Positions 1 to 9,000 of a stretch of 49,487 nt of DNA are shown in pieces; the first letter of the stretch is position 1, and each line of letters begins with the position of its first letter. A program made the position numbers and the translations under genes. The notes beneath the pieces are model-generated. The model had not been told where the DNA came from. It saw only the letters and a list, made by a program, of their open reading frames with translations, and searched no databases. Source of the stretch: Phycisphaerae bacterium (GTDB taxonomy: Bacteria > Planctomycetota > Phycisphaerae > SM23-33); the NCBI GenBank assembly GCA_016782885.1, contig JADHXQ010000023.1:1-49487 (forward strand), in the 5' to 3' direction.

Positions 1-330
1 CTCGAAGACATGACGGGATTACGAACGCTCTACGTTTCGTGTGCAAATATCACCGATACAGGTCTGACGCACCTAAAGGGCCTGACTGGATTGCAGACGC
101 TCGTCCTTGGTCACACCAAGATCACGGATGCAGGTCTGACGCACCTCAAAGGCCTGACTGGATTGCAGACGCTCTCTCTTTCGTTCACGGGTATCACGGA
201 TGTGGGTTTGGCGCAGCTCAAGGACCTGACGGGATTGCGGAGGCTCTACCTTCTTGAGTGCAGGAAGATCACGGATGCGGGTCTGCTGGCGCACTTCAGT
301 GGATTGACGGAATTGCAGACGTTCCGCTAA
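1..330 (+). CDS. Leucine-rich-repeat protein, 3' end (5' end outside window)
   Basis: The reading frame is open from the first base, so the start lies upstream; the ATG at 10 is internal. The visible part is built of 24-residue leucine-rich repeats of the type GLTHLKGLTGLQTLxLxxTxITDA, four to five units, ending at TAA 328-330. This LRR type is common in planctomycete repeat proteins and forms a curved protein-binding surface; the partner cannot be told. At DNA level two adjacent units (about 61-132 and 133-204) are nearly identical with a 72-base period, which suggests recent unit duplication or homogenisation. A candidate integron attC site follows 71 bases after the stop, so this gene may itself be cassette-borne, but that cannot be tested inside the window. 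Confidence 0.8.
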   Translation, partial: LEDMTGLRTLYVSCANITDTGLTHLKGLTGLQTLVLGHTKITDAGLTHLKGLTGLQTLSLSFTGITDVGLAQLKDLTGLRRLYLLECRKITDAGLLAHFSGLTELQTFR

Positions 331-400
331 GGTACGAAAAAGATCACGGACGCAGATGATCCTTAAGATTAATCGCGCCGCCACCGGAATATGAAACGGC

Positions 401-456
401 GCATAACAAGCGTGTCCAACGGTCGCCTACGGCGCCGATGACACGAAACGTTGGAC
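401..456 (+). repeat. Candidate integron attC site 1
   Basis: Shows the attC plan: R'' GCATAAC (401-407), R' GTTGGAC (450-456, fits GTTRRRY), and inner arms CGTGTC (411-416) and GACACG (440-445) that pair perfectly. A further inner stem (CGGTCGCC against GGCGCCG) pairs if one T is bulged; unpaired bases of this kind are typical of the folded bottom strand that integron integrase recognises. Cleavage would fall between G450 and T451. Confidence 0.7.
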
Positions 457-1099
457 GCGGACGAGTAATATGACGATGAGACGAGTAATTGTCGGGATCT
501 TGGGTTTGTCGGTGGCTTTTGCTCTTGGTTTTCTAGCCCACCATCTGTTCCATACGGAAGGGGAAGCTGCTACGGTGGGGGATCCCTGGGCTGCGGCGAA
601 GGTCGGGCGCCCCGTCAAGGGCCTGCAAGATGCTTTTCGAGTGGTGGCCAAGGAGGAAGGCCTCCCTGCAGATGACGCTACGGTTTTCAACCTGGCTGCC
701 GACAGTACGATCTATCTCAAATGGGATTCGCCCGCCACTGGTCGACTGTTCGCAGTGATGCCAGAGTACAGGGGTACAGACCGGATCGGCAGTTTTCGGA
801 GTGCCAGCGGGAATGGAAGCATCTACATCTTCCAGGTAACGTCCAGTCAGCCAAGGCTTGTAGGCAAGTCTATGGGCAATTCGTGCTATTTCAAGAAGAA
901 CGGGGATGCCATTGAGGCTACTACAACCTTCCATTTATCCGCCACTGAATGGGGCGAGCGAACGTACGCCTGGAATGGCGTAGAGTTTGTCCAGATATCA
1001 CATACAATGCGGAGTAGGTCCGATGCTCCGAAAGGAACCGAAAGCGTCCAACAAGACGCTCCAGCGGATCCGCCTCCGGCGGACCGCTGAGCTTTAACG
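451..1099 (+). mobile_element. Integron gene cassette 1
   Basis: A 649-base unit between the predicted cut points of two attC-like sites. The diagnostic feature is that the R'' at its end (GTCCAAC, 1046-1052) is the exact reverse complement of the R' at its start (GTTGGAC, 450-456), as expected when one circular cassette has been integrated by an integron integrase. It carries one forward ORF that starts 19 bases from the cassette boundary and stops inside the terminal attC. No integrase gene is visible; it could lie to the left of the window. Confidence 0.7.
470..1090 (+). CDS. Cassette-borne membrane-anchored or secreted protein of unknown function
   Basis: 206 residues. An N-terminal hydrophobic segment after MTMRR (about residues 5-25) suggests a membrane anchor or uncleaved signal. 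The body (residues 35-180) is soluble and mixed alpha/beta in appearance, with no family I recognise. The tail (about 192-206, rich in Asp, Ala and Pro) is encoded by the attC site itself, because the stop TGA at 1088-1090 lies in its left-hand arm. ATG 470 and ATG 476 are both possible starts. It is alone in its cassette. Unknown cassette proteins of this size are normal in environmental integrons; function is open. Confidence 0.75.
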   Translation: MTMRRVIVGILGLSVAFALGFLAHHLFHTEGEAATVGDPWAAAKVGRPVKGLQDAFRVVAKEEGLPADDATVFNLAADSTIYLKWDSPATGRLFAVMPEYRGTDRIGSFRSASGNGSIYIFQVTSSQPRLVGKSMGNSCYFKKNGDAIEATTTFHLSATEWGERTYAWNGVEFVQISHTMRSRSDAPKGTESVQQDAPADPPPADR

Positions 1100-1105
1100 T
1101 TATGC
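1046..1105 (+). repeat. Candidate integron attC site 2
   Basis: 60 bases: R'' GTCCAAC (1046-1052), L'' ending CTCCAGCGG, a central hairpin TCCGCC-TCC-GGCGGA (1069-1083), L' starting CCGCTGAGC, then TTTAAC and R' GTTATGC (1099-1105). L'' and L' pair with one bulged C. R' is the reverse complement of the R'' of attC site 1 (GCATAAC). Its arms are nearly identical to those of the attC at 27091-27150, 26 kb away on the other strand. Confidence 0.75.
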
Positions 1106-1112
1106 TACGACA

Positions 1113-1460
1113 ATGATGATTAAGCAACTTAGACAATTTCGGGTCATGGCTTTTGCAGCCGGTTGTGGGGTTATCGTGCTGTCTGCTTTCTTGTGCGGCT
1201 GTGATTCTCCCAGAAATGACGATGATGAGAGATTGATCGGGCATTACCCGGATCTGGATGCGAGTCAAACGCCGCTCGGCTACTTCGGAGCGGTAAGTAT
1301 CAGCGCGCCTTTCCCCACAAACTCAACTGCCCTTCCGAACTTTCCAGGGACGAATCTCGCACCGGTTATCGTGACCGCATGGTTACCCTTGAGCGAAGCG
1401 TCACGCCAACTCCCATCGAACTTCCAGTTCCCTGCCAGGGCGTCCTGCACCTCGGTTTGA
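1113..1460 (+). pseudogene. Truncated cassette ORF, putative lipoprotein
   Basis: Starts 13 bases inside the next cassette (cut at G1099/T1100). Residues 1-30 form a signal peptide with a lipobox-like LCGC and Asp at +2, followed by a short acidic stretch. From about residue 56 the frame runs antisense through the 3' end of the kinase gene (1280-1460) and its sequence loses protein-like character. No terminal attC with R'' GCATAAC follows. I read this as the first part of a lipoprotein cassette whose remainder was lost where it meets the kinase gene. A genuine 115-residue lipoprotein overlapping the kinase tail is the alternative. Confidence 0.5.
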
Positions 1461-4400
1461 CTGGCGACGACCTCCCCCGGGGACAGCGCCCGCCCATAGA
1501 CGCGCACCTCGTCGAGATGCCCGTTGAAACCCGGCGGTCTGGGAAAATCAGTAGCGGTGAAACCGATTTTTCCGACCGAGCCCCTGGGATCTTCCTTGGG
1601 GTTCAGCCTGCCCTCCCCGTCGTTCTTCCCGTCAACGTAAATCCACTGCCGATTCCCGTCGCCAACCAACGCCACGTGATGCCAATTACCGTCGGCAACC
1701 TTCGTCCTTCCGCCAAAACCACCGCTCCACCCAATGTCATAATGGACATGTCCGTTACCGTGGACATATAGCGATTTGCCTCCCGGGATCCATTTGCCCA
1801 CAGGCATGGTCTTGGCGAAAATCGTTCCGTTTTTTTTTGTGCGTACCCACGCCGTTATGGTGAACTTTCTGGAGAAGTCAGGCAGCAGGTCGCCCGCCGC
1901 CGCCGGCGTCGGGTTTTCCGGTATGGGGCTGGTCGAACCCGTGGCCAAATCCAGCGTATGAATGAGTTTGTTGTCCAGATACCCGCGAATAACACTACCT
2001 GCCAGTTCGACCCTGACATCGTGCCAGTTGGTGTCCGTTATCTTTCCGTCGCTCTCGATGAGAAATTTTGCACTCTTTCCCGGGTCGTACCTCTCAATCA
2101 TGTGCTTGGTGTTTATCTTTCCACCAAGATTAAAGTAATAGAAGCGACCCTTGCCGTTATCGGCAAATCTGACCATGAACCCCTCCTTGCCCGATATCTT
2201 CCTTGCCTTTACATGTACAGTGTAGTTCGACCAGTTGGGATCACCGAACGTAGCGAATCTGGCCCGACCGAGGTCTGTCTGTCGCATCAAACCACCCCTG
2301 ACAAACGTCCATTTTCCAACCAACTCCTTAAACTTCTGTTTCGGTTGTTTGACGTTCTTCAGTAAAAATATCCTCTTGCCATCACGGTTCACCGTCAAGT
2401 CCTTGAACTCAGCGGACGTATCCCACGTTCCCACACCTACCCTCCCGGTGAGAGCTTTCGCGGCGTTCCGCCTCGCCAATGCCACTTTCGCCGTCTCTGC
2501 CGCCGCCGCCGCGGTCGGTGCTTTTCCAGTGGCGACCACGCGAAATCCAATAATCGCATTGTGGTCAATCGGCTTCATGTGGCCCCGGTAGGCGGAACGG
2601 CATTTTGACGGCGCTGAAGCCCACGATCCGCCGCGAATCACACGCAAGACACCGCGGGGAATTCCCGCCGGATCGACCACCGCCTTTCCATCCGCACCCG
2701 GGGCGTACGGACCAAACCAGTCGCTGCACCACTCCGCGGCATTACCGTGCATGTCGTAAAAGCGCGCAAACTGACCGGCGGTCTTGAAGCTGCCCACCGA
2801 TGAGGTCGCGGCTTTCCCGTCAGAGTTCCTCACGTCCCCCGAGGCAAATGCGGACGAACCGTCAGCGTAATTCCCGTACTGGTGAAGTTTGGTATCCTCA
2901 TTACCAAAGCTGAATCGCGTTGCGGTCCCCTGCCTGCAGGCATATTCCCACTGCGCTTCGGTCGGGAGCGAGACCGTCATGCCCCCCGACTTGCTGCTGA
3001 GCCACTTGCAGAACGCCATCGCATCTTCCCAACTGACGCACACTACCGGATGGTCAGGCGCCTGTGCAAAGCCCGGATTCCTCCACGATGCACCGGAAAC
3101 CTTGACCAACTTGCCCCTGACCAGCGCCGTACACCATATCTTCTTCTCGGCCTCGGGCGCCGTCTTGTACTTGGCGGCCTTGGCGAAATGCTCGAACTGC
3201 CGGCGAGTAACCTCGTATTGCCCCATGTAAAACGGTTGGGTTATTTCGACGTCGTGAGGCGTTTCATTGTTATCGCGCCCCGACTCGCTCTTGTCCGAAC
3301 CTATCTTGAACTTGCCCGGTTCGACGAGCAGAAGCGGCATGACCAGACCGCCCTTTTCCGGACGAGCGCCGGGCTGCAGATATATCTTGAGCTCGACGGC
3401 GGTGCTAATCTCAGTTTTAAATTTCAGCAGCACGGGATCCTTGGGCGTTGCCTTGAGAAGCGGCGCCAGTTCGCCGCGGGCCTGGTAATAATGCCCGCTG
3501 TCCATAAGCTTTCTGACGGACGCGATGGCCTGCTTCGTTTTGGCGCCGGAAGATGCTATCTTTGCGGCCTGGACGGCAGGGGCAAGTAAATCCCTGGCCT
3601 GTTTGTAGAGCGTTACGGCCTGGGCGAACTTCCCCGCGGTATGGGCCTTTGAGGCCTCGCTTGCGGCAAGCGTAACTTTCTTCCACGCTTGCCCGCCGTA
3701 GTCGTTCAGCAGCTTGATCTCATGCTGTTTCAAAGCATTCTCATAATCTGCGCGGGCAACGGGCAGTATCGACTTGCAGCGCTGATCGATCTGTCCGGCG
3801 ACTTCTCCCCACAGGTTGTAAGCCTTGACGAAGTCTCCGCGGTTGAACGTCGCTCGCGCCTTGACGGCCATTGCCGCTAGAGGTCCCCACGCTCCGTTGG
3901 GCTTTTCTATCGTACCGAAATCGGGCACTGATTCGATTGCGGTTTGAGCCCTGTCCCTAGAAGTCCTTGCCGTTTTCCGCGTCTCCTCCAGCGTCTTGAG
4001 TCCCTCGCACAGGAACACGACCCTCTTGTAGGGCTTCATTGCCGCCGCGTACGCTTCCTTCTTGTAGAATTCACCGGCTTTATCGTACTCTTGCCTGCAC
4101 TGTTCGAGCCTGGCGGCAAAGGTTTGGCCTTTGTCGAAACCCTGGACAGATTTCCAGGCCGCATCGGCCTTCGTGCGGATTTCCACCACTTCTTTCAGGA
4201 CGACCGAATCACGCTCGTAAACGGACTCGACTATTCTGCTGGGTTTCATATCCTTGTCGAATGCCCGGGCACGCAAGGTCGTTCCGGGCATGACCTCGAT
4301 GACGCCGGTCCATAGCACCGCATCGGGCGTGGGAATGGACCCGTCCGTGGTGTAGCGAATCTCGGCCTTGGGCGTATCGCACGAAATACTGACCTTTGTG

Positions 4401-5599
4401 GGACCGGAGATCTTCCGTCCCCGCGGGGAAAATACCGGATCGGCCACATGCCCAACCGCTGTTGCCACCGTCGGAGGAGACCCCGCAACAGGCTGCCTGT
4501 TGCCCCTGAAAAACATCGCCCAGGCCCCGACACCCGCGGCGGCAAGGAGCAGCATAACTGCAAACACCACTATTCCAATTGACGATTTGCGGGACTGAGA
4601 TACCGCCATGGCAAGAGGAATATCGTCAGCCTCCTGAGTCAGTTCCGCACCGGCCGCCCAACATGCTTTGCGCAAATCCTTGAGCAGTTCATCGTAGTCC
4701 TGGTATCGCTGGCCGGGGTCCTTTTGCAGCATCTTGTCAATGACCTGAACAGTCTCGAGATGCAGACCGCGGCAGATCTTTATTATGTTTGGGGCGGGCT
4801 TCTTCAGGCGCGCGTTCAGAACGGTCTTCAGGTCTGTGCCCGGGAACGGGGGCACGCCGGCAAGTGCGTGGAACAGGGTGGCGCCCAGGGAATAAATGTC
4901 CGTCCGGTGGTCCACCGTCGCCCTGAGCACCTGCTCGGGGGCTACGTAATACGGGGTGCCGATCGCCGCATCAGCGTCGAGCTTGCCCGGACCGAATTTC
5001 GCAATACCGAAATCCACGAGTTTGGCGCGCCCCTTTTCGTCGAGCACGATATTGTCGGGCTTGACGTCGCTGTGGATCAAACCGATCTCGCTGGCGGCCC
5101 GAAGCGCGCGAGCGACACCGGTGGCGATTTCAAGGGCGCGGGCCTCGCTCAACTGCTTCTCCTGGCTCATCACGTGCCCCACCGACCTGCCGTTGACCAG
5201 TTCCATCACAATGTACGGTTGGCCCTTCTCTTGCCCGATAGAGTAAATCCTGACCGCGTTGGGATGATCCAGCGACGCCAGCGCCCGCCCCTCTGCCATG
5301 AAGTCCTTGACCCGCTTGGGATCGTTGCCCAGCGAGGCCCTCATGACTTTGATCGCGACCAACCTCCCGAGGACCTTTTCGAACGCCTTGTACGTCACCC
5401 CCATCTGACCGCGACCGAGTTCCTTCAGCAGGACGAACCCGCCCAGCTTGCCCGGCGCTGAAAACTTGACTTTGCACTCGTCACACTGCAAGGGCGAAAA
5501 CGCGGGCGCACCCTTGGCGTCCACAACGCTACCGCACTTGGGGCACGCTGTCTTGCCGACGCTGTCAGCCTGGATCTCAATCGAATGCTGTTCCGACAT
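1280..5599 (-). CDS. Membrane Ser/Thr kinase fused to FGE-like, DUF1080-like and LamG domains
   Basis: About 1439 residues. In order: zinc-ribbon-like CPKC...CDEC (20-43); Hanks-type kinase (about 55-310) with glycine loop GRGQMG, VAIKV lysine (about 85), HSDVKPDN catalytic loop (HSD replaces HRD), DFG (about 198) and APE; one membrane segment (342-365); a chitobiase-C-terminal-like domain (about 385-465, RYTTDGSIPTP); helical repeats (470-740); an FGE/sulfatase-modifying-enzyme-like domain (755-1025, YEVTRRQF, LPTEAQWEYACR, GNAAEWC, RGGSW, GFRVV); a DUF1080-like jelly roll (about 1085-1190); LamG (1225-1440). The kinase would face the cytoplasm and the rest the periplasm. The FGE-like part shows only one Cys after RGGSW (SKCRSAYR), so formylglycine-generating activity is doubtful. 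ATG 5599 is preferred over TTG 5602; AGGTG lies upstream. Confidence 0.9.
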   Translation of the reverse strand: MSEQHSIEIQADSVGKTACPKCGSVVDAKGAPAFSPLQCDECKVKFSAPGKLGGFVLLKELGRGQMGVTYKAFEKVLGRLVAIKVMRASLGNDPKRVKDFMAEGRALASLDHPNAVRIYSIGQEKGQPYIVMELVNGRSVGHVMSQEKQLSEARALEIATGVARALRAASEIGLIHSDVKPDNIVLDEKGRAKLVDFGIAKFGPGKLDADAAIGTPYYVAPEQVLRATVDHRTDIYSLGATLFHALAGVPPFPGTDLKTVLNARLKKPAPNIIKICRGLHLETVQVIDKMLQKDPGQRYQDYDELLKDLRKACWAAGAELTQEADDIPLAMAVSQSRKSSIGIVVFAVMLLLAAAGVGAWAMFFRGNRQPVAGSPPTVATAVGHVADPVFSPRGRKISGPTKVSISCDTPKAEIRYTTDGSIPTPDAVLWTGVIEVMPGTTLRARAFDKDMKPSRIVESVYERDSVVLKEVVEIRTKADAAWKSVQGFDKGQTFAARLEQCRQEYDKAGEFYKKEAYAAAMKPYKRVVFLCEGLKTLEETRKTARTSRDRAQTAIESVPDFGTIEKPNGAWGPLAAMAVKARATFNRGDFVKAYNLWGEVAGQIDQRCKSILPVARADYENALKQHEIKLLNDYGGQAWKKVTLAASEASKAHTAGKFAQAVTLYKQARDLLAPAVQAAKIASSGAKTKQAIASVRKLMDSGHYYQARGELAPLLKATPKDPVLLKFKTEISTAVELKIYLQPGARPEKGGLVMPLLLVEPGKFKIGSDKSESGRDNNETPHDVEITQPFYMGQYEVTRRQFEHFAKAAKYKTAPEAEKKIWCTALVRGKLVKVSGASWRNPGFAQAPDHPVVCVSWEDAMAFCKWLSSKSGGMTVSLPTEAQWEYACRQGTATRFSFGNEDTKLHQYGNYADGSSAFASGDVRNSDGKAATSSVGSFKTAGQFARFYDMHGNAAEWCSDWFGPYAPGADGKAVVDPAGIPRGVLRVIRGGSWASAPSKCRSAYRGHMKPIDHNAIIGFRVVATGKAPTAAAAAETAKVALARRNAAKALTGRVGVGTWDTSAEFKDLTVNRDGKRIFLLKNVKQPKQKFKELVGKWTFVRGGLMRQTDLGRARFATFGDPNWSNYTVHVKARKISGKEGFMVRFADNGKGRFYYFNLGGKINTKHMIERYDPGKSAKFLIESDGKITDTNWHDVRVELAGSVIRGYLDNKLIHTLDLATGSTSPIPENPTPAAAGDLLPDFSRKFTITAWVRTKKNGTIFAKTMPVGKWIPGGKSLYVHGNGHVHYDIGWSGGFGGRTKVADGNWHHVALVGDGNRQWIYVDGKNDGEGRLNPKEDPRGSVGKIGFTATDFPRPPGFNGHLDEVRVYGRALSPGEVVASQTEVQDALAGNWKFDGSWRDASLKGNHAVTITGARFVPGKFGRAVEFVGKGALILTAPK

Positions 5600-5985
5600 C
5601 AATCACCTGCACTACCACCGGACCCAACTAAGTGGAACCGCGAGATATACACAGTATAACGTCAACATGCAATTATGAAAACCCCCGCAGTGTCATGGTA
5701 ATTCGATTCCCGGTGAATTCTTCGCGCAATAATCCACGCAAACCCGCTGTCAGACCTTGGGCTTCATAGCACGCCTCACCAGCAAAACCGCCCCCAGAAG
5801 CGGCAGGTAACACTTGCCCGATATACGTCATATGATTCGATACGTTTTGAGTCCCGATTTGTTCTATCGAGGTGTCACATTTGGTTCACAGGTGCCCACA
5901 TGCGTAAATTGGCGATATAATCGAAATAATCTGAGTCCGCGAGCGGGGGGTATCGTGGCGCAATTGATGTAAAATTTTGCTGCAC

Positions 5986-6018
5986 AGCCACTTAGTGGGT
6001 TCGCTCCGAAGAGTGGCT
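5986..6018. repeat. Inverted repeat AGCCACT...AGTGGCT
   Basis: Perfect 7-base arms (5986-5992 and 6012-6018) with a 19-base loop. There is no T-run on either side, so it is not a clear intrinsic terminator. It could be an mRNA structure at the 3' end of the rhamnosidase transcript or an operator in the kinase upstream region. Confidence 0.35.
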
Positions 6019-6040
6019 TCGTGAATGGGGGGTTATTGGA

Positions 6041-6078
6041 GGTTCACACTTTGTGTGCTTTTGGAGCGCATGTGAACC
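6041..6078 (-). terminator. Possible terminator of the rhamnosidase gene
   Basis: Perfect 8-base arms GGTTCACA (6041-6048) and TGTGAACC (6071-6078) lie directly after the rhamnosidase stop (TAA at 6086-6088, minus strand). On the minus strand no strong U-tract follows, so termination is inferred from position and symmetry only. Confidence 0.35.
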
Positions 6079-6085
6079 TGTCGGT

Positions 6086-9000
6086 TTACGGTTTTTTTGC
6101 GGTTTGGCGTTTGGACGCCGGCGTCAGTTTGAAGCTGTATGCGCCCGAGCCGACTTCGAACGTTATGTAGTCGCCATCCCTGCCGGCGGCGGTAATTCCT
6201 GCTATACCAGCCACATAAGCACCGCTCTTCCAGATGGTCTTCCCGCTCTCGGTAATCACGGGCTTCCGGTTGCCGGTCACTGGGACGCTGACTTTCCCCG
6301 CGCTGCCGGCCGGCAAGCCCACCTCAAGGCCCAGCGAGTCGCCGTCGATCTTCCAACTCGACGAAATCCTGCCCCGCACAGTAGTTATCGACGCCCTGGC
6401 GTACTTCAGGCCGCCCAGCACCTGCGGGCGGATGTGAACCTCCCGAAAGCCCGGTATCGTGTCGCCGGGCCCGTAGTATTCCGGGGCGCTGATCCCCGCC
6501 AGGTCGCGGTAGAGAAACTCGTCGATCGTGGCCCACATGATCATGGACTCGGCGCCGCCTGCAAGCCCCCACATCTCCCAGATCGTAGTGGCCCCCTGCT
6601 TAACCATATATCCCCACCCGGGATACGTCTCCACCGTCGCCACGCGGTACATCAGTTCCCCCTGCCCGCGCCGCGGAAGCGTGTCGATCAGGCACGTCGT
6701 GCCCGTGTTGCCCGTATGCAGGTGCCCCTTGTGTTTCTCGGTGATCGTCCGCACAAGGCTATTCAGCACGCCTGACTGGTATCCTTCGGGTACAATTCTC
6801 AGCGACAGCGGAAAGACGTTCGCCGTCTGCGAGCCCGTGGCGTACTGGTTGGCGTCCTTCTTGAACCATTCGGTGTTGAACGCCTCGGCGATCTTCCCGG
6901 CCAGAGCGGCGTAGCGTTTGGCGTCATCGCTCTTGCCCAGCAGCCGCGCCGCCTTCGACAGCACCAGCGCCCCGCGATAGTAGTACCCCGTCCACACCAG
7001 AGGCCGGGGCGTCTCGCGCGATATGAACTGCTCGGCGCCCGGGGCCGATCCGGGCAGCATGTGATCGCCGTAGTGCCCCTTCTTTATCAGGTGCCCCTCG
7101 GCGATGGAAGTCAGGTGGTCGATCCACTTCTTCATCCCCGCGTAGTGCCGCTCGACGATCCGCTTGTCGTCGTAATACTCGTGCAGATACCACACCAGGA
7201 TCGGGTAGTTGCCCCCCCACGCCGGGTCGGACCGGTTAAACGCGTAGCTCGGCGCGACATCCGGGACCGCGCCGTTTTCGTACTGGGCGTCGGCGATATC
7301 ATCCAGCCACTTCGTCCAGAACATCGGCATGTGCTTCCTCGTATAGAGGCAGCCCGTGATGGTCGCAGGGTCCGTCCACGCCCAATGCTCGCGATGCAGG
7401 CAGTCCAGCGGTATCCCGAACAGCCCGTTCGTCATCGTCCACACGACGTTGCGGTGGATCCTGTTGAGCATCGGATTGGAGCATTCGAAATCGCCGGACA
7501 TATCGACCGCCGAGTAGACCACCCGCCCGTCGAGATCGCCTTTCGCCGGCTTGCCCGGATGCCCCTCGATCTGAACGTATCGAACCGGATGGTACGTGAA
7601 GCGCGGCTCGTAGACCTCGCCGGCGGGGTCGCCCTTGAGAGTATAGTAATCCGTCTCCCGATCCCCGCGATGCCTCCGCTTGTCGACCAGCCCGGTATTC
7701 TCGAACATCCGCGCGGCGTACTTGATGGCGATCTTGGCGCCCTTGGGCCCCTTGACTCTCAGCCGCGCCCACCCGCCGAAGAGTTGACCCATATCGTAAA
7801 CCCAGACGCCCTTCTTGGGGTTAGTGAACTTCACCGGCTCGATCGTACCCCTGACCCTGATGGCGCCCATGATCTGCGACTGAAGTTTCCCGCGGGGCGC
7901 CTCGCGAGCTTCGGCGGGCTTCCAGCCGCTGTCATCATACCCGCTCGCAGCCCAGCCGGGCTTCTCCAGACGGGCATCGTACGTCTCGCCGCCCCAGATA
8001 TTGTTCGCCACGATCGGCCCGGAGGCGCCCTTCCACGTATCATCGGTCTTGATGACCACCGCCGCCCCGCCGGGCAGTTCGATATGCATCTGCATCAGCA
8101 CTCGCGGCGAGGCGCCGTATTTCATTCGCCCCGGCTCGCAGTACCATCCGTTGCCCAGCATCACGCCAACCGCGTTGTCGCCCGCCCGCAGATATTCGGT
8201 AACGTCGCGGGTCGCGTAGAGCGTGCGCTTGTGGTAGTCGCTGGTGGCAGGGTCGAGAACGCTGTCGCCGACCTTCCGCCCGTTGATGTACAGCTCGCCC
8301 CACCCCAGAGTCGAGATATACGCCCTGGCCCGCTCGGGCTTACCGGCGATCTTGAAGGTTTTTCGCAAGAGCGGCGCCAGCGCCGGCCCGCCGCCGGATG
8401 CTTTTCCGTTCCTGGAGGCGTTGCCGCCGACGCTGTTGTCCAGATTACCGTCGAGCTTCCACCATCCGACAAGACCGCTGACGGTGGTTTTTCCATCTCC
8501 ACCGGCCAGCGCCATCGCCTCGATCTCATCGCCCGACAGCGCGCGGGCGTAGATCCGCACATCATCGATACCGCCCTTGAAGAACTCCGACGACCCGCCC
8601 GACGAACCGATATACGCCGCCGCCTTGCCCGAAGTGCCCAACGCACCAGCCGCCTTGCTGCTCCCGATCTCCTTGCCGTCCGCATACAATCCGATCGCCT
8701 TCCCGTCATAGTTCGCCACAACGAGATGCCATTTCCCATCCACCAGCTTCGAACGATCCATCGCCGCTCCGCGTTCGACGTACGCCCCGCCAATACCAAG
8801 CCCGCACCACAGACCGAACTTGCCGGCGGACTTGCCTATCGCCAGCAGGCACCTGGCGGCGCCATCTTCCTTCCTGTAGATCTCCTGCCAACTGTCGGAG
8901 GTCCTTCCCGGTTTGATCCACGCGGCGATGGTTATCGCCCCGGCCGGTTTGAGTTTGGCGTAATGGGCCACCCGAACGCTCTGTCCGGCCCCGTTCAGGA

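Larger units (their letters stand above)
5603..6085. other. Intergenic region upstream of kinase gene
   Basis: 483 bases without a convincing complete gene. It holds two inverted repeats near the rhamnosidase end (5986-6018 and 6041-6078) and AT-rich spots such as TATAAT near 5917. On the minus strand a short open stretch ending at TGA 5750-5752 reads KCYLPLLGAVLLVRRAMKP, a hydrophobic segment followed by two Arg. It resembles the C-terminal tail of a PEP-CTERM-like sorting signal and may be the relic of a lost gene. Confidence 0.4.

Noticed and set aside
61-204. 72-base tandem DNA repeat as a mobile or satellite element
   Set aside because: It is in frame with and explained by the 24-residue leucine-rich repeats.
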